DNA of 64,000 nucleotides from Candidatus Accumulibacter similis (GTDB taxonomy: Bacteria; Pseudomonadota; Gammaproteobacteria; Burkholderiales; Rhodocyclaceae): contig CP054595.1 in the NCBI GenBank assembly GCA_013347225.1, positions 62,001-126,000 of the forward strand. Reading direction: 5' to 3'. The notes below the pieces were generated by a model. That model did no database searches, was not told the origin of the DNA, and saw only the letters and a program-made list of their open reading frames with translations. The stretch's first letter is position 1; each line of letters begins with the position of its first letter. Made by a program: the position numbers and the translations under genes. Below, in pieces: positions 1 to 10,321 of the stretch.

Positions 1-44
1 TTGGGATTGGCTTCAATCCGTGCAACGATGTCGTCGTTAGCCAT
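1..44 (-). CDS. Start of a leftward gene, possibly a DUF485 inner-membrane protein (partial)
   Basis: An ATG at 44 (reading left) is preceded by a good Shine-Dalgarno GGAG about 8 bases upstream. It opens a frame reading MANDDIVARIEANP before the window ends. This N-terminus resembles DUF485 proteins, short two-helix membrane proteins often next to the acetate/cation symporter actP, which commonly start with a charged stretch followed by R-I-x-x-x-P. Only 14 codons are visible, so the family call is a guess. The existence of a real start codon is better supported than the function. Confidence 0.5.
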   Translation of the reverse strand, partial: MANDDIVARIEANP

Positions 45-439
45 TCGATTGTCTCCGATAGGTATGGAATATCCGGCCTCGTTCATAATGACCGCACACC
101 TAGCATAGCGACCATTGCTTACGCCATTCTTACCAGACCACGGCTGGGCGTTAGTCGTCGCGTGCGGCAGGACCGGCTTCGGAAGCCCGCTGTTGCGCCG
201 CAGTTCCCGATTCTCCGACGCAGCTACAGCTCCCTGGAGGGCTGCTGGTGTGGTTCCGCGATGGGCGCTTGCTTCACGGCCGGATCACCCAAACCCGAAT
301 CGCGAGGCACGGCGGGAAGTTGTGAACCCGGCGAGGCGCGGACATTGCGCCGGTTTCACTTCAGTGGCAACAATTTCACGGCCGACAGGCCTCTTCTGGT
401 TAGAATTCGACTCCACCACCAGCCGCCGCCTCCGACAAG
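45..439. other. Divergent intergenic region before the exosortase-A ligase
   Basis: About 395 bases between the leftward gene at the edge and the acyl ligase. I see no convincing coding sequence. A minus-10-like TAGAAT lies at 401-406, 33 bases before the ligase start, but without a good minus-35 at 16-18 bases. It is a weak promoter candidate only. Confidence 0.4.
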
Positions 440-2074
440 ATGAACGATGCCAGTCTGCTTCCGGACCTGATCCGCTGCTCAGCAAGTCGCCAGCCCGGAG
501 CCAGCGCCCTGACCTGCGGCGACCACTCGATGAGCTACGGTGAGCTGCAAGCCGCGGTTGCCGGCTTTGCCAGCGGCCTGATCGAACTGGGCCTGCAGCG
601 CGGTGAGAGGGTCGCCATTTACCTCGAAAAGCGCCTTGAAACGGTCGTCGCCAGTTTCGGCGCTGCTGCCGCCGGCTGTGTCTTCGTGCCGCTGAATCCG
701 CTGCTCAAGGCCGAACAGGTCGGCTACATCATGCGCGACTGCAACGTGCGCGCGCTGGTCAGCTCCAGCGAGCGACTCGCATTGCTGACGCCGGTGCTGT
801 CATCCTGCCGCGACCTGCGCCACCTGATCACCGTCAACAGCCGCGCCCCGGCCCCTCCCGAGAGCCCGCTCGTCAGTCTGGGATGGGACGAACTGCTGGG
901 CACTTCGGGGCGCGGTGGCCACCGAGTGATCGACACAGACATGGCGGCAATCCTCTACACGTCCGGCAGCACCGGCAAACCGAAGGGCGTGGTCCTGTCG
1001 CACCGCAACATGGTTGCCGGCGCCGTGAGCGTTGCCGGCTATCTCGAGAACACCGCCGAGGACACCCTGCTGGCGGCGCTGCCGCTGTCCTTCGATGCCG
1101 GCTTCAGCCAGTTGACGACAGCCTTCCATGTCGGCGCCCGTGCCGTCCTGCTGAACTACCTGCTGCCGCAGGACATCCTCAAGGTGCTGGCTCGCGAGCG
1201 GGTCAGCGGGCTCACGGCAGTGCCGCCGCTGTATATCCAGCTCGCGCGGCTGGAGTGGCCAGCGGTCATCAGCCAGCAGCTGCGCTACTTCGCCAACACC
1301 GGCGGGCGCATGCCGCGTGCGACCCTGGCCGCTTTGCGAGCGCGCTTGCCGAACAGCAAACCCTACCTGATGTATGGCCTGACCGAGGCCTTCCGTTCGA
1401 CCTTCCTGCCGCCGGACGAGGTCGACCGACGGCCGGACTCGATCGGCAAGGCGATCCCCAATGCCGAGATCCTGGTCTTGCGGGAGGACGGGTCGCCCTG
1501 CGTCGCCAATGAGCCGGGCGAACTGGTCCATCGCGGCGCCCTCGTCGCTCTCGGTTACTGGAACGACCGCGAGAAGACGGCCGAGCGGTACAGGCCACTG
1601 CCCGCCGGCGTTGCCGGCCGCGATGCCGGACTGGTGCTGCCGGAACTCGCAGTCTTCTCGGGTGACACCGTCAGCATGGACGAAGATGGCTTCCTCTATT
1701 TCATCGGCCGGCGTGACGAAATGATCAAGACCTCCGGCTACCGGGTGAGTCCGACCGAGGTCGAGGAAATCGTCTATGCGACCCGACTCGTTGGGGAGTG
1801 CGTGGCCTTCGGCGTCGACCACCCGATGCTCGGCCAGGCGATTCAGTTGATCGCCACTCCGGCCGAGGGCGACAGCCTCGACTCCGACCAGTTGTTCGCC
1901 GAATGTCGGCAGCGGATGCCGGCCTACATGGTACCGGCGGGCATCAGCCTGCGCCACGGCCCCCTGCCGCGCAACCCGAACGGCAAGCTCGACCGCAAGA
2001 CTCTGGCAAGCGAATTCCGGGCTGCCGCAGAGGGATGCGCTGCGGCGACTCAGATCCCATCCGGGTCAGGTTGA
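440..2074 (+). CDS. AMP-dependent acyl-CoA/acyl-ACP ligase, exosortase A system-associated
   Basis: A 544-residue member of the ANL superfamily, which activates a carboxylate as acyl-AMP and passes it to CoA or a carrier protein. Visible motifs are the A3 phosphate loop YTSGSTGKPKG (about residues 172-182), YGLTEAFRSTF (about 313-323), the hinge region FIGRRDEMIKTSGYRVSP (about 421-438) and the C-terminal catalytic lysine in NPNGKLDRK (near 512-520). The length and the following PLP decarboxylase match the subfamily that travels with exosortase A (PEP-CTERM) gene sets. Its natural acyl substrate is unknown. The ATG at 440 has only a weak ribosome site but gives the standard N-terminus. A 178-base gap separates it from the decarboxylase. 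The matching ACP is not adjacent but about 49 kb away at 50937-51188. Confidence 0.9.
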   Translation: MNDASLLPDLIRCSASRQPGASALTCGDHSMSYGELQAAVAGFASGLIELGLQRGERVAIYLEKRLETVVASFGAAAAGCVFVPLNPLLKAEQVGYIMRDCNVRALVSSSERLALLTPVLSSCRDLRHLITVNSRAPAPPESPLVSLGWDELLGTSGRGGHRVIDTDMAAILYTSGSTGKPKGVVLSHRNMVAGAVSVAGYLENTAEDTLLAALPLSFDAGFSQLTTAFHVGARAVLLNYLLPQDILKVLARERVSGLTAVPPLYIQLARLEWPAVISQQLRYFANTGGRMPRATLAALRARLPNSKPYLMYGLTEAFRSTFLPPDEVDRRPDSIGKAIPNAEILVLREDGSPCVANEPGELVHRGALVALGYWNDREKTAERYRPLPAGVAGRDAGLVLPELAVFSGDTVSMDEDGFLYFIGRRDEMIKTSGYRVSPTEVEEIVYATRLVGECVAFGVDHPMLGQAIQLIATPAEGDSLDSDQLFAECRQRMPAYMVPAGISLRHGPLPRNPNGKLDRKTLASEFRAAAEGCAAATQIPSGSG

Positions 2075-2252
2075 TGGATTTCGCATGCCCCCCACAGCAA
2101 CGCCGGCAGCCAGCGGGCATTGGTGCCAGCCCGTTGACAGCCGCGACCGCGACTGCCGGTCACCACAGGAATAACCGGCGGACGGCGCGCTGCCTGCCGC
2201 TGGGTGCGAACGTGCAGCGCCCAACCATACAACGACCCTCCAAGGCCAGTCC

Positions 2253-3500
2253 GTGGTGACCAACAGCGAACGAACTCCGCCTGCACATGCACCGATGCAT
2301 CAGTTTCCGGTACTGAACGGTGAACTTGTCATCGGTGGCGTGCCACTCAGCCGCCTCGCCGCACGGGTTGGCCAGACTCCCTTCTACGCCTACGACCGGC
2401 GGCTGCTCGCGACCAGGGTCGCCGAGCTGCGATCGTTGCTGCCAGACGGCGTAAGGCTGCACTACGCCATGAAGGCCAATCCGATGCCGGCTCTGGTGTG
2501 CCACATGGCGAGACTGGTTGACGGCATCGACGTCGCCTCGGCCGGGGAACTCAAGGTGGCGCTCGATGCCGGCGCCAATCCAGAGGAAATCAGTTTTGCC
2601 GGACCGGGCAAGGGGCGCGGCGAGCTGCGCCAGGCAGTCGCTGCCGGAATCCTGATCAATATCGAATCGCCGCGCGAGATCGATGAACTGGCAGCAATCA
2701 GTGCCGATGCCGGTCTTGCCGCACGCGTGGCGGTGCGCGTCAATCCGGACTTCGAGCTCAAGAGTTCGGGCATGAAGATGGGCGGCGGGGCCCGGCAGTT
2801 CGGCGTCGATGCCGAACAGGTGCCGGAATTGCTCGCCGGGATCGGCCGTGCCGGTCTCGCCTTCGAGGGTTTTCATCTCTTCGCGGGCTCGCAGAATCTG
2901 CGCGCCGAAGCGATCGTCGAAGCACAGATCAAGAGCTACGAACTGGCTCTACGGCTCTCCAGTTTCGCGCCGGCGAGCGTCCGCTTCCTCAATCTGGGTG
3001 GTGGCTTCGGCATTCCCTACTTTCCTGGCGAGCGCCCGCTCGAACTGGCGCCAGTTGCGGCGGGCCTGGCAACGATCGCGGAGCGTGCTGCGCACGAACT
3101 GCCGGCCGCCAGGCTGGTCATCGAGCTCGGACGCTATCTCGTCGGCGAGGCCGGAGTCTACGTCAGCCGGATCATCGATCGCAAGGTGTCGCGCGGCCAG
3201 GTCTTCCTCGTTGCCGATGGCGGACTGCACCACCATCTCTCGGCCTCGGGCAATTTCGGCCAAGTGATCCGCAAGAACTACCCGGTGGCGATCGGTAACC
3301 GACTCGGGGCACCGACCAGCATCACCGCGTCGGTCGTCGGGCCCCTGTGCACACCACTCGACCTGCTCGCAGACCGGATGCCGCTGGCCGATGCGCAGCC
3401 GGGTGATCTGGTGGTCATCTTCCAATCCGGCGCCTACGGATTGTCCGCCAGTCCACAGGCTTTTCTCGGCCATCCCACCTGCCTCGAGGTCCTTGTCTGA
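2253..3500 (+). CDS. PLP-dependent decarboxylase, exosortase A system-associated
   Basis: A 415-residue fold-III PLP enzyme of the ornithine/diaminopimelate decarboxylase group. The PLP lysine lies in HYAMKANP (about residues 69-76). The glycine-rich phosphate-binding loop is LNLGGGFGIPYF (about 247-258). The C-terminal half carries GPLCTPLD and FQSGAYGLSASP, the family's active-site Cys and Tyr regions. It is expected to decarboxylate an amino acid to an amine. The specific substrate in exosortase-A clusters is not established. Start: GTG at 2253 with AAGG about 7 bases upstream, though GTG at 2256 or ATG at 2295 are possible. It is the second gene of the plus-strand block, next to the acyl ligase, as in other exosortase-A clusters. 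Confidence 0.9.
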   Translation: MVTNSERTPPAHAPMHQFPVLNGELVIGGVPLSRLAARVGQTPFYAYDRRLLATRVAELRSLLPDGVRLHYAMKANPMPALVCHMARLVDGIDVASAGELKVALDAGANPEEISFAGPGKGRGELRQAVAAGILINIESPREIDELAAISADAGLAARVAVRVNPDFELKSSGMKMGGGARQFGVDAEQVPELLAGIGRAGLAFEGFHLFAGSQNLRAEAIVEAQIKSYELALRLSSFAPASVRFLNLGGGFGIPYFPGERPLELAPVAAGLATIAERAAHELPAARLVIELGRYLVGEAGVYVSRIIDRKVSRGQVFLVADGGLHHHLSASGNFGQVIRKNYPVAIGNRLGAPTSITASVVGPLCTPLDLLADRMPLADAQPGDLVVIFQSGAYGLSASPQAFLGHPTCLEVLV

Positions 3501-3668
3501 CTACCAGCCCGGGCCAGGCTTCGGATTGTGAACGAAGCCGTCCGGGACGAACAGCCACCCCCATGCCACCCATCTCAAGAGCCTTTCGCTGCCGATCATG
3601 CTGCAACCGATCGCTGACCGGGCAATCCGGTGCACGGGTGGGCAATGGTCGCGGTGGCGGAGCGGCGC

Positions 3669-4868
3669 ATGACGGCCCGTGACGGGACGCGGCAACTGCC
3701 GCGCACGCCCTTGCTCGACTGGTCGAGCTTTGCCGGCCCGCGGCGTCTGGCTGGCGTGCCCAGCATCGATGATATGGCCGCCAGCTGCCTGACAACCAGC
3801 GGCCGGGCCGCCATCTACCTGGCGTTGCTGCAGTTGCGGCTCGACCCGGGCAGTCTGGTCCTGGTTCCCACGTATCATTGCCCGACGATGGTGGCTCCGG
3901 TGATTCTGGCCGGACTGCGGGTGGCGTATTTCGGCATCGGTGCGACAGGGCTCCCGCAGCTTGGCACGATCGCTGACGCGACCGCGGCACACGCGAAAGC
4001 CATGCTCGTATCGCACTATTTTGGCCACCCACGATCACTGGCGGAGGTCCGGCAATGGTGCGACGCACGACAGATTGCCCTGATCGAGGACTGTGCCCAC
4101 TGCTATTTCGGCAGCGCCGGCGAGCGGCCGGTGGGCGCCTGGGGCGATTTCGCCACCGCCAGTCTGTCAAAGTTCTTCCCGGTGCCTGAAGGCGGCGTAC
4201 TGGCGTCGGCAAGCCGGCCGATCGTTGCCCCCAAACTGACACCGCAGGGCCTGCGAGTGGAACTCAAGTCTTGGACCGATGTGCTCGAATCGGCCGTGAC
4301 TTACGGCCGCCTGGCCGGTGTCGGCTGGGTCCTGGCCCGGATCTTCGCGATCAAGAACCGGATCAACCGCTCCAGAGCCGCGGCCGCACAAGACGAATCG
4401 ACCGCCCCGCCCAACATGATGCTCGCCTGTGACATGGGGCGCATCACCCGAAGACCCGCATCAACGGCCGTCGTGCTGAAGAGGCTGCTGCCACACGGAC
4501 GCATCATCACCAGACGCCGATCCAACTATGCGGTCTACGCGCAGTACTTCCGGCAGGTCGATGGAGCGTACCCGCTCTACCCTGAAGCGGCAGCCGACGC
4601 CGTGCCGTACGTCTTTCCCCTATGGGTGGACGACGCCGACCGGGTCTATCAGAACCTGCGCTCACTCGCCCTGCCGGTGTTTCGCTGGGACCGCATCTGG
4701 CCGGACACTCCCCTGCTCGCCGGCGACGTCGGACCCTCCTGGAGCCGGCACGTCCTGCAGCTGCTCTGCCACCAGGATTTGAGCGACGCCGACGTGACAC
4801 GCACGGCGGTCGCGACGCTCGCTCTGCTTTCGGCGGAACGCAGACCGACAGGCAGCGGCACTGGCTAG
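3669..4868 (+). CDS. DegT/DnrJ/EryC1/StrS-family PLP aminotransferase-like protein
   Basis: A fold-I PLP enzyme of the sugar aminotransferase (DegT/StrS) family, 399 residues from the ATG at 3669, which has GGAG 6 bases upstream. GTG 3630 and ATG 3645 are in frame but have no ribosome site. The N-terminal half has TSGRAAIYLAL, where the pyridine ring stacks. IEDCAHC holds the conserved Asp for the PLP nitrogen, and SLSKFFPVPEGG has the predicted Schiff-base lysine. These enzymes usually transaminate nucleotide-linked keto sugars in surface polysaccharide synthesis. The C-terminal third is less typical. Its position directly after the exosortase-A ligase/decarboxylase pair and 22 bases before an acyltransferase gene suggests an amino sugar that is later N-acylated, which is inference. 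Confidence 0.8.
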   Translation: MTARDGTRQLPRTPLLDWSSFAGPRRLAGVPSIDDMAASCLTTSGRAAIYLALLQLRLDPGSLVLVPTYHCPTMVAPVILAGLRVAYFGIGATGLPQLGTIADATAAHAKAMLVSHYFGHPRSLAEVRQWCDARQIALIEDCAHCYFGSAGERPVGAWGDFATASLSKFFPVPEGGVLASASRPIVAPKLTPQGLRVELKSWTDVLESAVTYGRLAGVGWVLARIFAIKNRINRSRAAAAQDESTAPPNMMLACDMGRITRRPASTAVVLKRLLPHGRIITRRRSNYAVYAQYFRQVDGAYPLYPEAAADAVPYVFPLWVDDADRVYQNLRSLALPVFRWDRIWPDTPLLAGDVGPSWSRHVLQLLCHQDLSDADVTRTAVATLALLSAERRPTGSGTG

Positions 4869-4890
4869 AAATCGAAAGGCACGCCCGAAA

Positions 4891-5955
4891 ATGCCACCAT
4901 CACCCGCGCTCGTCTGGCAAAACCTGCCTGCGGCATCGCTTCACCAGGACGCCGTTCTGTCCGCTGCCTGGGACCGTTTGAATGCGCAGCGCGGCGATCT
5001 TCCTTTCCTGAACACTGAGGCGATCACCGCCAGCCTCGATTCGTTTGGCACGGGCCGGGAAAGGCTGCTGGTCGGCCGACAGGAGCACACGATCACGGCG
5101 ATGTGCCTGCTGGTTCGCACCTCCGCCACCGCATGGCAGAGTTTCCAGCCATCCCAGTTGCCCCTTGGTGCCTGGGTGGCCGATGACCGACTGCCGGTGC
5201 TCGAGCTCGCGCGCAGCCTGATCCGGGGACCGCTTGGCCTCTGCCTCTTGCTGTCAATGACGCAAATCGACCCACTCCATGCAGCTCGCCCGGCCAACAC
5301 CGCCGACAGCGAGAGCAGCGACTACATCCGCACGGCCTGGACCGAACTTCCTGGCAGCTTTGCCGAATACTGGAACCAACGCGGCAAGAACCTCCGCCAG
5401 AACATGCGCAAGCAGAGAAACAGGCTGGCGGGCGAGGGGATCAGCGGGCACCTTCGTGTCCTCGACCAGGCGGCGGACATGGCGGCCGCGATCGAGCGTT
5501 ATGGCGCACTCGAGAGCGCTGGCTGGAAGGGCGGCCAGGGCACGGCCGTCCATCCAGACAACTCGCAGGGGAGGTTCTACCGGCGCTTGCTGGAGAACGC
5601 GGCGATGCGCGGCGAAGCAGTCGTCTTCGAGTACCTGTTTGACGACCGGGTGGTGGCGACCAACCTCTGCCTGCGACGCGACGACGTTCTGGTCATCCTG
5701 AAAACGACCTACGACGAGTCGATCCAGTCGTACTCACCCGCGTTCCTGCTCAGCCAGGACGAGATCGAGCTACTGTACCAGGAGGGCAGAATACAGCGCA
5801 TCGAGTACTACGGCCGCATGATGGAGTGGCACGGCCGGTGGACCGAAAAGTCGCGCATCCTCTATCACCTGACGCTGTATCGCTGGCCGCTGCTGCAGCG
5901 GCTTGCCGAGTGGCGGCGTCGAAGGCGGTCCGGCACCGGCGCATCGGCCGGCTGA
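4891..5955 (+). CDS. FemAB/BioF2-like GNAT acyltransferase (Acetyltransf_6 type)
   Basis: A 354-residue protein with two tandem GNAT-like halves. In the middle is the characteristic basic stretch SFAEYWNQRGKNLRQNMRKQ (about residues 152-171), seen in the Acetyltransf_6 proteins of exopolysaccharide and PEP-CTERM clusters. The second half has the acceptor-site run GRFYRRLLENAAMRGEAVVF. No signal peptide is visible, so it should act in the cytoplasm on activated precursors. It follows the DegT-type gene by 22 bases and ends the plus-strand block. A bidirectional terminator follows at 6033-6061. Acyl donor and acceptor cannot be told from sequence. Confidence 0.75.
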   Translation: MPPSPALVWQNLPAASLHQDAVLSAAWDRLNAQRGDLPFLNTEAITASLDSFGTGRERLLVGRQEHTITAMCLLVRTSATAWQSFQPSQLPLGAWVADDRLPVLELARSLIRGPLGLCLLLSMTQIDPLHAARPANTADSESSDYIRTAWTELPGSFAEYWNQRGKNLRQNMRKQRNRLAGEGISGHLRVLDQAADMAAAIERYGALESAGWKGGQGTAVHPDNSQGRFYRRLLENAAMRGEAVVFEYLFDDRVVATNLCLRRDDVLVILKTTYDESIQSYSPAFLLSQDEIELLYQEGRIQRIEYYGRMMEWHGRWTEKSRILYHLTLYRWPLLQRLAEWRRRRRSGTGASAG

Positions 5956-6032
5956 ACGCGGGCACGCGACGACCGGAAGACGGACGCCATTTGTGCCGAG
6001 CACACGCGTGCGCGGCTCGGGAGCATGAAGGA

Positions 6033-6061
6033 CGAAAGACCGGCTTTTGGCCGGTCTTTCG
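6033..6061. terminator. Bidirectional intrinsic terminator
   Basis: A 12-bp perfect stem (6033-6044 with 6050-6061) encloses a 5-base TTTTG loop. The arms end in T-rich sequence in both directions. It lies between the converging acyltransferase gene (+) and tRNA-Pro (-), so it probably ends both transcripts. Confidence 0.75.
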
Positions 6062-6085
6062 TTGACTGCTGCTGCTCGGTTCAAT

Positions 6086-6162
6086 TGGTCGGGGCGCCGG
6101 GATTCGAACTCGGGACCCCTTGCACCCCATGCAAGTGCGCTACCAGGCTGCGCCACGCCCCG
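6086..6162 (-). tRNA. tRNA-Pro (anticodon GGG)
   Basis: Read on the minus strand this 77-base segment folds as a complete cloverleaf. The acceptor arm CGGGGCG pairs with CGCCCCG, followed by A and an encoded CCA at 6088-6086. The anticodon stem CTTGC/GCAAG has the 7-base loop ATGGGGT, giving anticodon GGG, and the T-loop is TTCGAAT. It is the last element of the thrS-to-merR block and is followed by the terminator at 6033-6061. Confidence 0.97.
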
Positions 6163-6197
6163 ACAGGGGATAGATTATATCCCAAAAACCGCAGAAC

Positions 6198-6563
6198 TCA
6201 GGGCCGCAGCATTTCGACGATGCTCAGGAGTTCTGCACGAACTCCCTCGAGCGTCAGCACCGAGGCCTTCGCCGTGGCCTCAGCCTCGGCGTCCTCCAGA
6301 CGATTGCGCGCGCCACTGATCGTGAATCCCTGGCTGTAGAGAAGCTCGCGGATACGCCGAACCAAAAGGACTTCATGGTGCTGATAGTAGCGGCGGTTGC
6401 CGCGCCGTTTCACCGGTCGAAGTTGCGCGAACTCCTGCTCCCAGTAACGCAGGACGTGCGGCTTCACGCCGCAAAGTTCGCTCACCTCGCCGATCGTGAA
6501 GTAGCGTTTGGCAGGAATGGCCGGCAACGGCTCCGGAACCGGCTCTCTATGACTGGCTTCCAT
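6198..6563 (-). CDS. MerR-family transcriptional regulator
   Basis: A 121-residue MerR-type DNA-binding protein. The winged helix begins at [20 protein letters not shown] (about residues 21-40), followed by the wing [12 protein letters not shown] and the helix [18 protein letters not shown]. The C-terminal part is a short coiled coil with no cysteine-based metal site, so its signal is unknown. Its start overlaps the end of ihfA by 17 bases and it shares the ihfA/pheT transcript. A MerR-like gene downstream of ihfA is a common arrangement in Beta- and Gammaproteobacteria. Confidence 0.92.
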   Translation of the reverse strand: MEASHREPVPEPLPAIPAKRYFTIGEVSELCGVKPHVLRYWEQEFAQLRPVKRRGNRRYYQHHEVLLVRRIRELLYSQGFTISGARNRLEDAEAEATAKASVLTLEGVRAELLSIVEMLRP

Positions 6564-6855
6564 CGTAGGCGTTCTCCACCTCGGCCTTCAGTTTCTGGCT
6601 GGCGTGAAAGGTCACCACTCGCCGGGCAGTGATCGGGATTTCTTCGCCAGTTTTTGGATTGCGGCCTGGGCGCTGCGGCTTGTCTCGCAACTGGAAATTG
6701 CCAAACCCGGACAACTTGACACCGTCACCTCGTTCGAGCGCGTTCCGAATCTCCTCGAAGAACGCCTCGACCATGTCCTTGGCCTCACGCTTGTTGAGAC
6801 CGACCTTCTCGAACAACAAGTCGGCCAGTTCTGCCTTGGTTAGCGTCATTCCCAT
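6547..6855 (-). CDS. ihfA: Integration host factor subunit alpha
   Basis: A 102-residue DNABII protein that forms a heterodimer with IhfB and bends DNA in the minor groove. It has [16 protein letters not shown] at the N-terminus, [10 protein letters not shown] in the beta-sheet core and the DNA-intercalating arm [10 protein letters not shown] with its conserved proline. The family is normally about 100 residues, so it is full length. It starts 6 bases after the pheT stop, the same pheST-ihfA linkage as in many proteobacteria, and is cotranscribed with the upstream tRNA synthetase genes. Confidence 0.97.
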   Translation of the reverse strand: MGMTLTKAELADLLFEKVGLNKREAKDMVEAFFEEIRNALERGDGVKLSGFGNFQLRDKPQRPGRNPKTGEEIPITARRVVTFHASQKLKAEVENAYDGSQS

Positions 6856-6861
6856 CCCTTC

Positions 6862-9237
6862 TCAGACGCGAAGCCGCGCTCCAAACGCCTGCTGCAGATA
6901 GGTCACCAGCTGCTGCATGGCGGCGTCGACTTCAGCCTCGAGCAAGGTCCGGTGAGTATCTTGCATCACTATACGGAAGGCAAGGCTTTTCTTGCCGGCC
7001 TCGACACCGCGCCCGACGTACACATCGAACAGCCGGATGTCACTGACGATCGCAGGCCGATCGGCACTCAAGGCATCGAGCAGCAGCTGCAGCTCGAGTG
7101 CGTGGTCGACGACGATGGCCACGTCCCGGATGACAACCGGTTGGCGTGATCCCTCGACATACTGCGGCAGCCGGGCCCGCTCGACGGGGTCGAGGTCTAC
7201 CTCGAACAGCACAGGTGCCAAAGGCAGATCGTACTTCTGCTGCCACTGCGGGTGCAACTCGCCGATGAAGCCAATTGCCTGGCCATCAACCAAGACCCGC
7301 GCGCTGCGACCCGGATGCAGCGCCGGGTGCTCAGCCACCTCGAAGCGCGCAACGCGCGGGGTGAGCAATAGCTCGAGGTCTCCCTTGACGTCAAAATAGT
7401 CGACGTTGCGGGCGGCACAGCCCCACTGTTCCGGCAGCGCCGCGCCGTAGGCGAGCGCCGCGAGCTTCCATGGCTGACGAAAACCCGCGACCGGGCCACC
7501 AAGCGGATCTCGCAAGAAGCACCGGCCCGTCTCGAAAACACGCACACGGCTTTGCCGACGTTTGAGATTCGTTGCCACGTTTGCGAGGAGCCCGCCAAAC
7601 AGCGAAGAACGCATGACACTCAACTGGCTGGCGATCGGATTGGCCAGTCGGATCACCCGATCGTTGCCGGCGAGGTCCCTTTCCCAGGCTTCTTCGACGA
7701 AGGCAAAATTGATGACTTCCTGATAGCCGCAATCAGTCAGCATCTGCCGCACTCGCGCTGCGGGCCGCGTCTGCTCGCTCTGGGGCAGCATCGACAGCGC
7801 CGCCCGAGGCAGGGCCGCAGGGATGTTGTCATAGCCGTGGAGACGAACGATTTCCTCGATCAGGTCTTCCTCGATCTCGATGTCGAAGCGATAGCTGGGC
7901 GGCGTGACGACAAAATCGTCGGCGTCGCGGACGAATGACAGGCCGAGGCGGCGAAACAGCTCATCGATTCTCTCGGGAGAAAGGTCCAAACCCAGCACCT
8001 TGCGCACGCGTCGCGGGCGCAGACGAACCGGAAGCCGCTGCGGCAGACTCGCCAGCGCCTCACTGACCGGACCAGCCTGCCCGCCACAGATGTCGATAAC
8101 GAGGCGCGTCGCCCGCTCCAGCGCCCGCCGCGTCGCAGCGAAATCGACGCCCCGTTCGAAACGATGTGCAGCATCGGAGACGAAACCGTAGCGACGGGCG
8201 CGCCCAGCGATCGCTTCGGGTGCAAAGAATGCCGCCTCCAGGAACAGCTCGGTTGTCGCCAGAGTGATGCCGCTATCCTCGCCACCCATCACTCCCGCCA
8301 TCGCCAACGGCCGCCGCTCGTCGGCAATCAGCAGGATGTCGCTCTGCAGCTCGACAGTCTGTTCGTTGAGCAGCTTGATCGTCTCGCCCGCCTGCGCCAT
8401 GCGCGCGTGCACGGCTCCAGCAAGCCGCTGGTTGTCAAAAGCGTGCAACGGCTGGCCGAGTTCGAGCATCACATAGTTGGTGATGTCAACCAGTGCCGAA
8501 ATCGGGCGCAGGCCGCTGCGCTCGAGTCGCCGCCGCATCCAGGACGGCGTCGCGGCGGCCGCGTCGACGCCGGCGATCACCCTGCCGCAGTAACGCGGGC
8601 ATGCCGCCGGAGCGTCGAGGAAGACTGCCCGCTCGGTGGCAATGCCGACCGGCACCTCCTCGGCCTGGATAGAGGTCGCCGGTGCGCCAGTAAGGGCCGC
8701 AACCTCGCGCGCCACACCCTCGAGCGACAGGCAATCCGCCCGATTGGGAGTCAACTTCAGCGTCAGCACGCGATCATCGAGATCGAGATGGTGGCGCAGA
8801 TCCTCGCCCACGGCAGCCGCAGTGTCCAGGAGGAGCAGTCCCGACGCGTCGTCGGTGATGCCAAGCTCCCGTGCCGAACAGAGCATGCCAAAGGACTCGA
8901 TCCCGCGCACCTTGCTGAGCCTGATCTGCAAACCACCCGGAAGGTCGGCACCGACCAGCGCACACGGGACCTTGCTGCCCGCAACGACATCCGGTGCACC
9001 GCAGACGATCTGCAGCAACTCGCCGGCACCAACATCCACGCGACAAAGGCTAAGCCGATCGGCGTTGGGATGACGGTCCACGCTGACGACTTCGGCGACG
9101 ACGACCCGGCTGAAGGCGGGAGCGACGGTCTCTTCCTCCTCCACCTCCAGACCAGCCATGGTCAGGAGGTGCGAGAACTCTTGTCCAGAGCATGCGGGGT
9201 CTACGAAGCTGCGTAGCCAGGATTCAGAGAATTTCAT
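6862..9237 (-). CDS. pheT: Phenylalanine--tRNA ligase beta subunit
   Basis: A 791-residue subunit of the alpha2-beta2 PheRS, with the usual bacterial order. The EMAP-II-like tRNA-binding domain is at about residues 38-150 (DRHPNADRLSLCRVDVG), followed by the B3/B4 editing domain and the B5 domain. A catalytic-like core has PLHAFDNQRL and MGGEDSGITL, and the C-terminal FDX-ACB anticodon domain ends in QQAFGARLRV. It starts 28 bases after pheS ends, with ihfA following 6 bases downstream. Length and domain content are normal. Confidence 0.98.
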   Translation of the reverse strand: MKFSESWLRSFVDPACSGQEFSHLLTMAGLEVEEEETVAPAFSRVVVAEVVSVDRHPNADRLSLCRVDVGAGELLQIVCGAPDVVAGSKVPCALVGADLPGGLQIRLSKVRGIESFGMLCSARELGITDDASGLLLLDTAAAVGEDLRHHLDLDDRVLTLKLTPNRADCLSLEGVAREVAALTGAPATSIQAEEVPVGIATERAVFLDAPAACPRYCGRVIAGVDAAAATPSWMRRRLERSGLRPISALVDITNYVMLELGQPLHAFDNQRLAGAVHARMAQAGETIKLLNEQTVELQSDILLIADERRPLAMAGVMGGEDSGITLATTELFLEAAFFAPEAIAGRARRYGFVSDAAHRFERGVDFAATRRALERATRLVIDICGGQAGPVSEALASLPQRLPVRLRPRRVRKVLGLDLSPERIDELFRRLGLSFVRDADDFVVTPPSYRFDIEIEEDLIEEIVRLHGYDNIPAALPRAALSMLPQSEQTRPAARVRQMLTDCGYQEVINFAFVEEAWERDLAGNDRVIRLANPIASQLSVMRSSLFGGLLANVATNLKRRQSRVRVFETGRCFLRDPLGGPVAGFRQPWKLAALAYGAALPEQWGCAARNVDYFDVKGDLELLLTPRVARFEVAEHPALHPGRSARVLVDGQAIGFIGELHPQWQQKYDLPLAPVLFEVDLDPVERARLPQYVEGSRQPVVIRDVAIVVDHALELQLLLDALSADRPAIVSDIRLFDVYVGRGVEAGKKSLAFRIVMQDTHRTLLEAEVDAAMQQLVTYLQQAFGARLRV

Positions 9238-9265
9238 TCCCGTTCGCGGTCACAAGGGGTCGCCA

Positions 9266-10315
<1,050 letters not shown>

Positions 10316-10321
10316 TCACCG

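Noticed and set aside
800..1957. 385-codon minus-strand open frame antisense to the acyl ligase
   Set aside because: Shadow of the ligase in high-GC sequence; it has no recognisable domain and the ligase motifs are clear on the other strand.
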